A stretch of DNA of 64,000 nucleotides from Enterobacteriaceae bacterium UBA2655 (lineage in GTDB: Bacteria; Pseudomonadota; Gammaproteobacteria; Enterobacterales; Enterobacteriaceae). Where the stretch lies: assembly GCA_002359495.1 (NCBI GenBank), contig DENB01000055.1, positions 29,711 to 93,710 on the forward strand, given 5' to 3'. Position numbers and translations under genes: made by a program. Every line of letters begins with the position of its first letter. Within the stretch, counting starts at the first letter, position 1. The notes under the pieces are model-generated. The model worked only from the letters and a program-made list of their open reading frames with translations, did no database searches and was not told the origin of the DNA. Shown here one piece after another: positions 26,042 to 34,578 of this stretch.

Positions 26042-27448
26042 ATGAGCAGTAATGCATATGAAAACGCAAATGGAAGCGGTCATGCTGCTTCTGAGAAAAA
26101 GATTAATTTTAAATACATTTATCTGATGATTGCCGTAATCCTGATCGCGGGATACCTGGCTGTAGTGTCAGTTAAGCCTCCCTTCGCCTCACCTGATGAG
26201 CCTAATCACTTGGCACGCGCTGATGCTCTTTGGAATGGAGACTTCGTCCTTTCGCCAGCGAAGCCTGGCGGCAACTCTGGGGGAATGGTCGATAGTATGC
26301 TACCTGAGTCTGTGGGTTCTTTCAGTAAAATGCTGCACTCTCATGACCCTGCTCAGACTGAGGATTTTTTGCAGACGCTCAAGCAGATTCGGTGGACTGG
26401 GGAAAAACTACCTTATGCAATGGCTAACGTAGCCTTTTATTTGCCAGTTGTTTACCTTCCTCAAGCTTTTTCGCTGAAAGTAGGCGAGATGTTTGGCATG
26501 ACTTTTTATGACACCTATTTGCTTTTAAACGCCATTACATTCGCGAGCGTGATAATGATTCTTTACTTATCAATGAGAATATATCCTATCCCGGCTCCAG
26601 CACTACTTCTTCTAATTCTTCCTACTGCTTTATTCCAGATTATGTCACCTACCATAGACGGCCTGAGCATGGCACTAACTATTCTGGGAATGTCTATTTT
26701 TATGAAATTGCTGCCTGGCGAAAGCGACAGCTATTCTAAGCTTTTATGGTTAATGGGATTTGTAATTATTTCTGTCGCAGGCAGTCGGGCAAACCTTCTT
26801 CCATTGGTGCTAATCCCTGCCTGGTTATATTTGAAAAACAAACGTAAAGAAAACCTTGCCTGCTTCATGGTTGTCGCAGCAATCACACTGGCATGGACCG
26901 TGTTCAACCTTGTGAATGTACAAGATACGCTTACCGCAAGACACCCAGGACACACTAACTCTGAGCTTGTAAGCTATTACATCAAACACCCCATTGAAAC
27001 GTTCAAAATACTCTGGGGAACAATTAGCGACCCCGCATACCAAGATTTCTATTTGTCATCCATGATTGGTGTAGTTGCATGGCTCGACGCTCCAGTGCTT
27101 GGTGGGATACAAGATATATTCTTTGCTGGCCTTGCCATCTATTTCTTAGCCCACGTTTATCTATCAAGAAATGAGTTAAGCTCAGGAAACAGAGCATTTA
27201 TAATATTTATTTCAATAATATCAGCAATACTTATCTTCTGCGCAATTCTTGCTCAGTGGTCTCCGTTCCCAACGGATAGAGTAATAGGCGTGCAAGGTAG
27301 GTATTTCCTTATACCTTTGATTGTTATTTCTTACGCATTACCTTCAGGGCACAGGGTGTACAAGTACACTATATTACCGCTAATTTTTTTCTACGGAATA
27401 TCCGTTATCGGCGTTAATTTTGCTTTAACATCTCGATTCTTTATGTAG
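26042..27448 (+). CDS. DUF2142 multi-span membrane protein, putative O-antigen modification (lysogenic conversion)
   Basis: 468 residues with about ten membrane spans. The conserved DUF2142 start is clear: a first span, then KPPFASPDEPNHLARADALW. Such proteins resemble GT-C type glycosyltransferases. Between attP and tailspike, P22 carries its gtr serotype-conversion genes and related phages carry O-acetylases. A role in altering the host O-antigen and blocking superinfection is inferred from this position. The start at 26042 has GAAAGGGG upstream; 24 upstream codons are unsupported. No gtrA or gtrB partner is present. It is AT-rich and on the strand opposite the tail genes. Confidence 0.75.
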   Translation: MSSNAYENANGSGHAASEKKINFKYIYLMIAVILIAGYLAVVSVKPPFASPDEPNHLARADALWNGDFVLSPAKPGGNSGGMVDSMLPESVGSFSKMLHSHDPAQTEDFLQTLKQIRWTGEKLPYAMANVAFYLPVVYLPQAFSLKVGEMFGMTFYDTYLLLNAITFASVIMILYLSMRIYPIPAPALLLLILPTALFQIMSPTIDGLSMALTILGMSIFMKLLPGESDSYSKLLWLMGFVIISVAGSRANLLPLVLIPAWLYLKNKRKENLACFMVVAAITLAWTVFNLVNVQDTLTARHPGHTNSELVSYYIKHPIETFKILWGTISDPAYQDFYLSSMIGVVAWLDAPVLGGIQDIFFAGLAIYFLAHVYLSRNELSSGNRAFIIFISIISAILIFCAILAQWSPFPTDRVIGVQGRYFLIPLIVISYALPSGHRVYKYTILPLIFFYGISVIGVNFALTSRFFM

Positions 27449-27506
27449 AAAAAATCCCCCTTAGTGAGGCGTTAAATCAGTGGGATCTTAGCCAAATATA
27501 TTTAAC

Positions 27507-27534
27507 ACTCCCCACCATAAAAAGTGGGGATTTC
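27507..27534. terminator. Hairpin between convergent conversion gene and tailspike gene
   Basis: Stem TCCCCAC / GTGGGGA with an 8-nt loop is followed by TTTCT on the plus strand. It is placed between two convergent genes and probably ends transcription of the conversion gene. The U tract is short, so efficiency is uncertain. Confidence 0.5.
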
Positions 27535-27661
27535 TACAGCCAAAAGGTAATGTACCGCCGCGAGATTGTTTTTGGTCGCGTTTATATCAAGGGAATATAA
27601 CACTTCGGCATTTTCGCAAGTCCATTCTCTTACTCGCAAGCCTGCTCTACTTTTCTAACTG

Positions 27662-29284
27662 TCATGTTAGCGGGTATTCGACACATACCCTAATGGTCTG
27701 AGCGTTGGCAACATCAGAACTACGAACCCTGATTAAAAGTGAAGATGGCGTGCTGTTGTCATAGTCATAATAACCTGTCAGCGTATTAGTGGTGCTGTAC
27801 TGCATGGTGACATTGACAGTCGGCGGCCTGGCTGAAAGAGTGCGCGGTGGTGTAATAGTCAGCGTTCCAATCCCAGATGCCACACTTAATGTCCCGGTGT
27901 AATAAACCTTCTGATAGTTAATGCGGTTTGCAGTACTTACTGGAAGGTAATATTGCAGCGTGTTATATGACTCTCCCATGTTCGGGCCAATCTGGTTGTT
28001 GTTGTTAGATCCGGAAATTTCATCAATCACATAATTTATATTGTTTCCAGTGATGCCATTAATGACATTATTCTGGCTGTCTCCGGTAATCGTTAGCGCA
28101 CTCTGGCACAGGCCATTCACAGAAATATCGTGAATGCTACTGTAGGATATTCCTTCAAGCAAAACCCCTCGGTTACTTGATGTAGCATTAGCTGCGTTTG
28201 AAAGCTCAACGTGGATATCATGAACTTTGTTGTTAGAACCACCCACCAGTCGAACGCCATAGCCCACGCTGTCTGAAGATGTTGGCGTAGTATAGATAAG
28301 CAGATCGTGAATCTTGTCTTGGTTAGTGTTGTTAAGGTTAACCCCCATGGCGCGGCAATTGATATGACCATTTTCTATGTAGAAAGCCAGAGCGCCTGTT
28401 GCCCCGGATGGCACTACGCTTTCGGTTGAGCTGTAAAATCCTGCGTAAATTCCGTATGTAACATTCACTAATTCGAAATCAGATAAATGCACACCTTCAA
28501 CATAGTCCGGAGCATAAATAGCCATCTCTGCAAAATAAATCCAAAATCGTGTGATAGACACGTCAACCGGAATACCGTCTCCGTTGATAACAATAGCTCT
28601 GCCGGAATAGGGCGTTGAGCCGTTCAGGCCACTGTACGAGATGTCAGACATGTGGAAATTCATAACGCTCGTCAGTTTATAGCCGAAACCCCACGCCTGC
28701 GTTGAAACATTCACTCCCCGGACATCTACACGTTGAATGCTGCCACGCTTCATGGTGCGGTTGCCGAGAATATTTCGACCAAGCGAATCAGCGGAGCCAG
28801 AAAACTGAGCCACACCATTTACTGTCAAAGCCGAGTGCTTATCTGCGGGTACGCCCGTAGTGGTAATACTGAGGTCGCTGATATTGAATGCTTTGTATGA
28901 CGATGACAGGTTAACCTGCAAACCTTTAGTTGACCCGGTAAAGCGAAGTTCTGTAAATGTAATACCAGCACCCTGAATGACTACGGCGTCATTCGTTGAA
29001 ATTGCGCCACCACAAATATAAATGCCCGGTGGAAAATAAACTTTTTCTTCCTTGTCTAACGCCTCCTGAATAGCCTCAGTGTCATCGCTTACCCCATCCC
29101 CTTTTGCTCCGTATTTTTTTACGCTGACAAAATCGAACGACCATTCTGCAAGCGAGCGTGAATCTGGTGATGGCATATTAACAATTGATGATGACAGACC
29201 TGTAGATTTATCTACAAGGTCGGCGACTTGAATAACTACCGAGTCATCCACTGGCGATAACTGGTCTACACGTAATAAGCTCAT
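27662..29284 (-). CDS. Tailspike protein with pectate-lyase-like beta-helix
   Basis: 540 residues. Residues about 55-95 hold VKKYGAKGDGVSDDTEAIQE, the start of many phage and plant beta-helix depolymerases, followed by a long Asn/Gly/Ser-rich repetitive domain. The C-terminal 100 residues look like a trimerisation or binding domain. The first 50 residues would attach it to the tail. It probably recognises and may cleave host surface polysaccharide. The gene overlaps the adaptor gene by four bases (ATGA), so the two are translationally coupled. Confidence 0.85.
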   Translation of the reverse strand: MSLLRVDQLSPVDDSVVIQVADLVDKSTGLSSSIVNMPSPDSRSLAEWSFDFVSVKKYGAKGDGVSDDTEAIQEALDKEEKVYFPPGIYICGGAISTNDAVVIQGAGITFTELRFTGSTKGLQVNLSSSYKAFNISDLSITTTGVPADKHSALTVNGVAQFSGSADSLGRNILGNRTMKRGSIQRVDVRGVNVSTQAWGFGYKLTSVMNFHMSDISYSGLNGSTPYSGRAIVINGDGIPVDVSITRFWIYFAEMAIYAPDYVEGVHLSDFELVNVTYGIYAGFYSSTESVVPSGATGALAFYIENGHINCRAMGVNLNNTNQDKIHDLLIYTTPTSSDSVGYGVRLVGGSNNKVHDIHVELSNAANATSSNRGVLLEGISYSSIHDISVNGLCQSALTITGDSQNNVINGITGNNINYVIDEISGSNNNNQIGPNMGESYNTLQYYLPVSTANRINYQKVYYTGTLSVASGIGTLTITPPRTLSARPPTVNVTMQYSTTNTLTGYYDYDNSTPSSLLIRVRSSDVANAQTIRVCVEYPLT

Positions 29285-30114
29285 TGGGTTACTTCTCCGT
29301 TAGCGATCGTCCAGAAGCTGCCGCTTCCGACTGTTACTGATTGACCTGGGGATACAGCAACGACCGGACCAAATGACCAGGCGTTGACGTCTTCAGGGAT
29401 GACGACTGAGTTATCGATGGTCTGCTTGTGCCAGGAAATAGGCGAAAAGGCGCTGGCTTCCAGGGGAACGTTGCCGGTTAACTGCTTCTGAATGTTGGCG
29501 TCCGCGTCTTGTCTGGCTTGCGTCTCGGTCGAGATGTCTTCGCTTAACCTGTCATCTTCAGCCTGGCGAATTTCCGCTTCGGCTCCGATCTGAGAATCGA
29601 CGTATGACTTAAAATCGGAGACCTGACCTGCTACGAACCTGCGATTAACTGCGTCATCATCAGCTTCCGGATCTGCCAGATTGCTGATGCGATTTGTTTT
29701 TGCGTCGTAATAGCTGGCAAATGTGTTCGGCTTCGTCAGAGCGAGAGAGTCAAACTCCCATCCTCTCTCCTGAATCAACATCGTGAGCTTATCAAGAGCT
29801 GCCTCATGAGAAGATGCCGGGAATTTGCCGTTCTCGTAGTATTTGGTTTCCTGCGTTTCTGGCGGGTTGCGATAAAGCAAGATGGTGTAATCATCGCTAT
29901 ATGCAGTGTTCAGCGTTGCGCTACCGCCGCTATCTGCTCCGGCTCCGGTGACGGAATAATCCGTTCCGTAAGTCAGCTCGGTAACCTTCCCTGTGCTGTC
30001 AGCAACCATCACTGAGATGTCGCTGTTTAAGAGGAAATAAAACGGGATGCTGAATGCCGTGCTCGCCCCGTCTCCGGTATACTCAATGTAACTTTGCGTA
30101 GATGCTACAGTCAT
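29281..30114 (-). CDS. Tail fibre/adaptor protein with T7 gp17-type N-terminal domain
   Basis: 277 residues. The first 150 residues (SYIEYTGDGASTAFSIPFYF, LLYRNPPETQETKYYENGKF) match the T7 tail-fibre attachment domain. Residues about 170-220 form a coiled coil (EAEIRQAEDDRLSEDIST), and the C-terminus is short with no receptor domain. It is likely to fix the separate tailspike onto the tail. The start at 30114 has GGAGAAAGGC upstream; a longer frame to 30153 lacks one. Confidence 0.82.
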   Translation of the reverse strand: MTVASTQSYIEYTGDGASTAFSIPFYFLLNSDISVMVADSTGKVTELTYGTDYSVTGAGADSGGSATLNTAYSDDYTILLYRNPPETQETKYYENGKFPASSHEAALDKLTMLIQERGWEFDSLALTKPNTFASYYDAKTNRISNLADPEADDDAVNRRFVAGQVSDFKSYVDSQIGAEAEIRQAEDDRLSEDISTETQARQDADANIQKQLTGNVPLEASAFSPISWHKQTIDNSVVIPEDVNAWSFGPVVAVSPGQSVTVGSGSFWTIANGEVTQ

Positions 30115-30171
30115 CTGCCTTTCTCCGGGCGTGTGTAATCCCCACAGGGCCAACCTGCGGTAAGAGGTTTT

Positions 30172-30372
30172 ATGCGTAATATTCAGACGAGCGACATTGA
30201 AATAACCGCCATCGTGGCTATTGGTCTATCAATTATCTCTGTGCCATATCTTGACTGGTGGGGGCTTCTGGTAGGCCCGACGCTTGTATTGACATTCGTA
30301 TGGGCCTATTACTCAATGGCGTTTGTTTCCTGGGCAGGAAGCGTTATCCGTCGCCTCATCGACCGAGCATGA
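30172..30372 (+). CDS. Small membrane protein on the opposite strand (possible moron)
   Basis: 66 residues with two hydrophobic segments (about 12-30 and 34-52) and a basic C-terminus (IRRLIDRA). It has a ribosome binding site (AAGAGG) and is read against the late operon, overlapping the end of the ejection protein gene by 17 bp. Such independently oriented small membrane genes in tail regions are often expressed from the prophage, for example in exclusion. No family recognised. Confidence 0.5.
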   Translation: MRNIQTSDIEITAIVAIGLSIISVPYLDWWGLLVGPTLVLTFVWAYYSMAFVSWAGSVIRRLIDRA

Positions 30373-32896
30373 ACTGCGAAGGCGGAACGATAAAGTCGTT
30401 GCCCTGATTCTTGCGGATGTTCTGCTCATATCGATGCAGAGAGCCGGGAGATAATGATTCCTGCAGCTGATTCAGGAAAAGATAATTCAGCACCGGACGC
30501 GCATAAAACAGGTTGATAAATGGCGTATGGTCAACGGTGAACCGGAACGCATCACCTGCTTTGGCGTCACCTGCTCGCGCCTTCTGAAAAAGCGTAATCA
30601 CTTCATCAAGGTTCCCGGCTACTGGTCCTGCAAGTGAAGTCACGGGGCCGTTACCAAAACGGTTCGCCTCACCAAACAGGAAGTCACCAAAAATTCCCAG
30701 CCCACCACCCTGCGCTGCCGCCGCGAGAAGCGTTTTGCTGTCTGCCGGTCGCGGAGTTTGCCCCTTAAGCATTAGTTTGGTTTGCATCGACATATAGCCG
30801 AATACAGTCATCCACAGAAAGAGTTGAGCCAGACCGACCATCTCACCTTTGCCGCTTTTGAACAGCGCATTACTCACGCTGCCCCAGCGACTCTGGCCTA
30901 ATGGTGCCGGAGTATAACCACGACCAAACACTTCCCTGCCCAAAGTCTGTTGCATGAATGAAGCGGTAAAGGATTTGTACTGTCCAATAAAACGCAGTAG
31001 CTCACCTTCTACCGTTCCGGGGCGAGTACCCTGCTTCATCAGCGCTCTGGTTCGTGCTGTAGGCTCGGTCATAGCAACCATGACGCGGTCCAGCACGTAC
31101 CCCCTGAGTTTGTCGGCCAGTTGTTCGCGACCTGCTTGCAGGCTTTTCTCGCTCACCTTCACATTGCGGTCTGAAACATATTTCGCAATCACATCATCCG
31201 ACAAAGAGTCGATGCCGTCAGGCGTCATGAACTTACGCCCCTCAGAGCCTCTTAAATCCATCTGGCGGTATATGTTCCACTCGGCCTCACCAATGCCATG
31301 CAAATCCAGTGCGCGCTTCAAATCAGCGTTCAGCGCGTTATGCGTGGAGCCTGCATTATCTGCCAGCCAGTGAGAAATCATCGTGGCCGTGGTGTTGCGG
31401 GATGCGTCGGTCCACCAGTTCAGACCGTTAAGCTTAAAGAACTGGCGCTGCAGGCGGGAAACCTTTCCTGGCAACGTTACGTCGCCGGAGAAGCGCTGCA
31501 TGATTTCTTCACTCATGGAGTCGGCATAGACACCCAGCGAGCTGAGGATTTGCTTCTGCTCCGTGGAGTTATATCGCTTAAGGCGTCCCTGAATGGATTC
31601 GGTCAACGCTTCCATGAAGTTCTTGCCCTGATAGCGGAGTTCCAGCGCATTACTGGCAAGGTCGTTGAACGAGGAAATCATTGCCCCGCCAAGCTTAATC
31701 ATGGAATCCACAGCGCGGGTTGTTGAGCCAAAGCGGGCCAGCGCAGACGAACCGGGGATGTTGGTCTTTCCGGTGACTTCCGCTATCTGCTTATCAATCT
31801 GGCTGCGTCGGGCATCGTTAAATGCAGCGAGGCCTTTCTCATTTCCTCTCAGGTCGCGGGTAATAGTATCTGCCAGATAGTTCACCATGTTTTCCGGGTT
31901 TGTGCCGAGCACGCGCATCAGGCCAGTGTTTCGCGCTGACGCCTCAAAGCCTCCCCACACAGCCTCGCGCAGACTGCCCACGCCGAATTGCTGATTGTAT
32001 TCATGCCACGCAACTCCATCCCGGAAGTGCAATATGCGTTCCTGGCTGGCACGTCGCGCGACGTTCTGTGAACCTTTGAAGCCTTTCATCCAGTCAGGCT
32101 TCTCAGAGGATAAGTGAACGCCCGAGGCGAGGCCGTCATACACGTTGCGCATAAAGGCATCGCGGTCAGTTACGCCATCAAACGTTGCCGGGTCAAGGCG
32201 GGGAAGAATTGATTCGCGCCACGCCTCATACCCTGCGGCGCGAATTTTCATCATGTCATGCCCCTGGCGGGCAATGTAGCCGGGCATTTTGCGGATCCAC
32301 GCGCCAGCTTTGTTCGCGTCAATCCGCGCCGCCTCCTGCCACTTCGTGAGAATCTCTGCGATTTTCACTGATTCAGGTCGCAGGCCTTGCGTTGGTTCAC
32401 CTTTGCCAATCTTCCACATGGCGTCGGCAATTTCAGAATCGTTTGTGCCTGCTGCGAGAAACTTCAGCACATCAGCTTGCTCAAGGTCATGGTTCAGGCC
32501 GGAAAGGTATTTAGATCGCAACTGAAATTGTTCGGCAGAAGCAGATGACCGGCTTCCTGTGCGAGCCTCGTTGCGACCTACCAGAATTGCAGACAGACCA
32601 ATATCAGGACGGTCGGGGAAGCTGTCACGCAGGAATGCCAGGCGCTCTGCAGCAATGCGGGTATTAAGTGCTTTGTTGCGCGCCTCGATAACGGATGCCA
32701 GTTTCTCCTGATTGCCTAGCTCCTCGGCAGCACGAAGTGCGGCATCCTGAAGGGATATACCTTCATTCTCTGCGCGGATGCGGCGCACGGTATTTTCCAT
32801 ATCCGTGACGAGAGATTCCATCTCCTGCTCGGACAATTCTCGTCCGGCAGCTTTGTTGACAACCTGCTCACACTGCGTCAGAAACTGGTTAGCCAT
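30356..32896 (-). CDS. Large internal virion (ejection) protein
   Basis: 846 residues. Long helical stretches cover most of the protein. Around 660-760 there are hydrophobic segments (MVGLAQLFLWMTVFGYMSMQ and a Gly-rich stretch), and the C-terminus has NLFYARPVLNYLFLNQLQ. The size, the place after the tail genes and the end segment resemble the large internal core/ejection proteins of T7-like and epsilon15-like podoviruses, which leave the capsid and form a conduit across the cell envelope. It overlaps the next gene by one base. Confidence 0.75.
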   Translation of the reverse strand: MANQFLTQCEQVVNKAAGRELSEQEMESLVTDMENTVRRIRAENEGISLQDAALRAAEELGNQEKLASVIEARNKALNTRIAAERLAFLRDSFPDRPDIGLSAILVGRNEARTGSRSSASAEQFQLRSKYLSGLNHDLEQADVLKFLAAGTNDSEIADAMWKIGKGEPTQGLRPESVKIAEILTKWQEAARIDANKAGAWIRKMPGYIARQGHDMMKIRAAGYEAWRESILPRLDPATFDGVTDRDAFMRNVYDGLASGVHLSSEKPDWMKGFKGSQNVARRASQERILHFRDGVAWHEYNQQFGVGSLREAVWGGFEASARNTGLMRVLGTNPENMVNYLADTITRDLRGNEKGLAAFNDARRSQIDKQIAEVTGKTNIPGSSALARFGSTTRAVDSMIKLGGAMISSFNDLASNALELRYQGKNFMEALTESIQGRLKRYNSTEQKQILSSLGVYADSMSEEIMQRFSGDVTLPGKVSRLQRQFFKLNGLNWWTDASRNTTATMISHWLADNAGSTHNALNADLKRALDLHGIGEAEWNIYRQMDLRGSEGRKFMTPDGIDSLSDDVIAKYVSDRNVKVSEKSLQAGREQLADKLRGYVLDRVMVAMTEPTARTRALMKQGTRPGTVEGELLRFIGQYKSFTASFMQQTLGREVFGRGYTPAPLGQSRWGSVSNALFKSGKGEMVGLAQLFLWMTVFGYMSMQTKLMLKGQTPRPADSKTLLAAAAQGGGLGIFGDFLFGEANRFGNGPVTSLAGPVAGNLDEVITLFQKARAGDAKAGDAFRFTVDHTPFINLFYARPVLNYLFLNQLQESLSPGSLHRYEQNIRKNQGNDFIVPPSQFMLGR

Positions 32897-34578
32897 TAAC
32901 TTCTCCTGAGCATACAGGCTGCATAAGCCTGCAGGCCTTTGATGATACTTTCGTCATTTGCTTCTTTCTGGATGTTTCCAAGCGCCTCACGCAATTCCGG
33001 TGAGTCGATGTCATCAACCATATTCCGGGCGAGATTCATTTCGGTTTCGAAATCTTCCTGTGCGTTAAGCAGGTCGGCGTTATCACGGTTGGCTCGCTGA
33101 TAATCAGCCTCGGCGTTACGGCTTGCAGCAATAGTGGATAGCTCTGCGTCAGAACGAGGCCCCTGGCGGATCTGGTTGATAGCAGGTTCGCGCAGTTCAG
33201 GTGCGGTCAGATCAAAGAACGGCTCCACGTCAGGCGACTTCCCCTGAAGCATGTGAGCAATACCGGCGCGGAAAGCATTCTGCCGCTGCGTCCAGTGCGC
33301 TTCATCAATCTTTTGCGCTGCGGTTCTCACCCCCTGAGCGAGAGGCGTTTTCTGCAATCCAGCTTTAATCTGTCCCGCCCTTTCTTCAATCCTCTGCCTG
33401 AGTCCTTCAGGGATATCTCCGCGCGCAATAGCTGACTGCTCGCCTCTGGCCTTTTCAGCGGCAGCGTTGCGCTCAATGATTGAATTAAGCTGTTCGTTGC
33501 GATCCAGATATGATTGCTTTTCACTTTCTATATCCTGCTGCGCCCGACGACGCGCTTCTTTAAATTTAATGCGCTGCTGCTGATAGCTTCTGATGCGATC
33601 ATCAAGCGTGTCATCCAGTAACGAAGCCTTGTGCAGGTTGTCCGATATTTCTGCTCGCACATCGGGAATGTCGTTGCGGAATCCCGTTTGAACAGCATCA
33701 AGTTGACTGATATAGCCGGGGGCTACATCGTCGTAAGCCCGACTGTAGGTGTAGTTATCTGCCTCTCTGGCGATCGTCTCGTCCAGAAATGGCGTTTCGC
33801 TCTGTACCTCACCACGGGAACGCCTCGGTGCCACAGGCTCTGTGACTGGCTCAACCGGCCTTGCAGGATCCGCCTGAGTGGCAGAAGCTTCGCTTACTGC
33901 TGGCGACTCAGCAGGTCTCCTGCCTCGCACGAGGTCAGCAATAACGCCGCCACCTGCATGCAGCAGACCGCCGCCAACAGTGCCGTAGAAAAGGTTCTCC
34001 ATCGCACTGCCAAGGGTGTAGTCATCACCCTGTGCCGCGGTCGCCTGTGCCGTGAAGGGTAACGCCAGCGCGGTTTGCGCGCCGCCCATTGCTGAACCCT
34101 GCAGGAATCGCTCACCAGCACGACCAAGAAGCGTTGCCGCTCTCGCCTCCCCGGCAAAGGGCACAAGTCCGATTGCAAGGTTGCCGGGGTCTGCCATGGC
34201 ACCCGCGAGATTTGCCATTACGTTCAGGGGTGTGGCGACAAAGCCTGACGGAGCTGCTGCAGCTATCTGTTGCTTTGCCAGCGTATCCTTGCGGCTGGAA
34301 ACGACGTTATCCAGATAAGTTTGCGTAACGCCTTCATCGGGAATGATGATGCTTTTCACGCCATACTGTTTGAGCTTTGCATCAGCCTCTGCCTTGCTCA
34401 CCATCGGACTGTCGTCGTTAATGAGTCCCTGCGCCCGGTTAAGACGCAAGGCAGACATAAACGGGCCTTCTTCAAACCCCTGCTCAAAAGTTGCCGCGAG
34501 TGACTCACCAAGACCCGACTGAGCATTACCTATTGGCTGGTTAATCCCCTGTCCAGGGTCTTGGGTATAGATAGTCAA
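32896..34578 (-). CDS. Internal virion protein with hydrophobic N-terminal half and coiled coil
   Basis: 560 residues. Residues about 110-220 are Ala/Gly-rich and hydrophobic (NVMANLAGAMADPGNLAIGL, GTVGGGLLHAGGGVIADLV). Residues about 300-410 are charged and helical, likely coiled coil. The order of three large proteins after the tail tube matches the ejection-protein set of podoviruses. It is probably carried in the capsid and inserted into host membranes on infection. It overlaps both neighbours. Confidence 0.65.
   Translation of the reverse strand: MTIYTQDPGQGINQPIGNAQSGLGESLAATFEQGFEEGPFMSALRLNRAQGLINDDSPMVSKAEADAKLKQYGVKSIIIPDEGVTQTYLDNVVSSRKDTLAKQQIAAAAPSGFVATPLNVMANLAGAMADPGNLAIGLVPFAGEARAATLLGRAGERFLQGSAMGGAQTALALPFTAQATAAQGDDYTLGSAMENLFYGTVGGGLLHAGGGVIADLVRGRRPAESPAVSEASATQADPARPVEPVTEPVAPRRSRGEVQSETPFLDETIAREADNYTYSRAYDDVAPGYISQLDAVQTGFRNDIPDVRAEISDNLHKASLLDDTLDDRIRSYQQQRIKFKEARRRAQQDIESEKQSYLDRNEQLNSIIERNAAAEKARGEQSAIARGDIPEGLRQRIEERAGQIKAGLQKTPLAQGVRTAAQKIDEAHWTQRQNAFRAGIAHMLQGKSPDVEPFFDLTAPELREPAINQIRQGPRSDAELSTIAASRNAEADYQRANRDNADLLNAQEDFETEMNLARNMVDDIDSPELREALGNIQKEANDESIIKGLQAYAACMLRRS

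Noticed and set aside
26042-27448. Complete gtrABC cluster
   Set aside because: Only one gene is present; no GtrA-like flippase or GtrB-like glycosyltransferase sequence was seen next to it.
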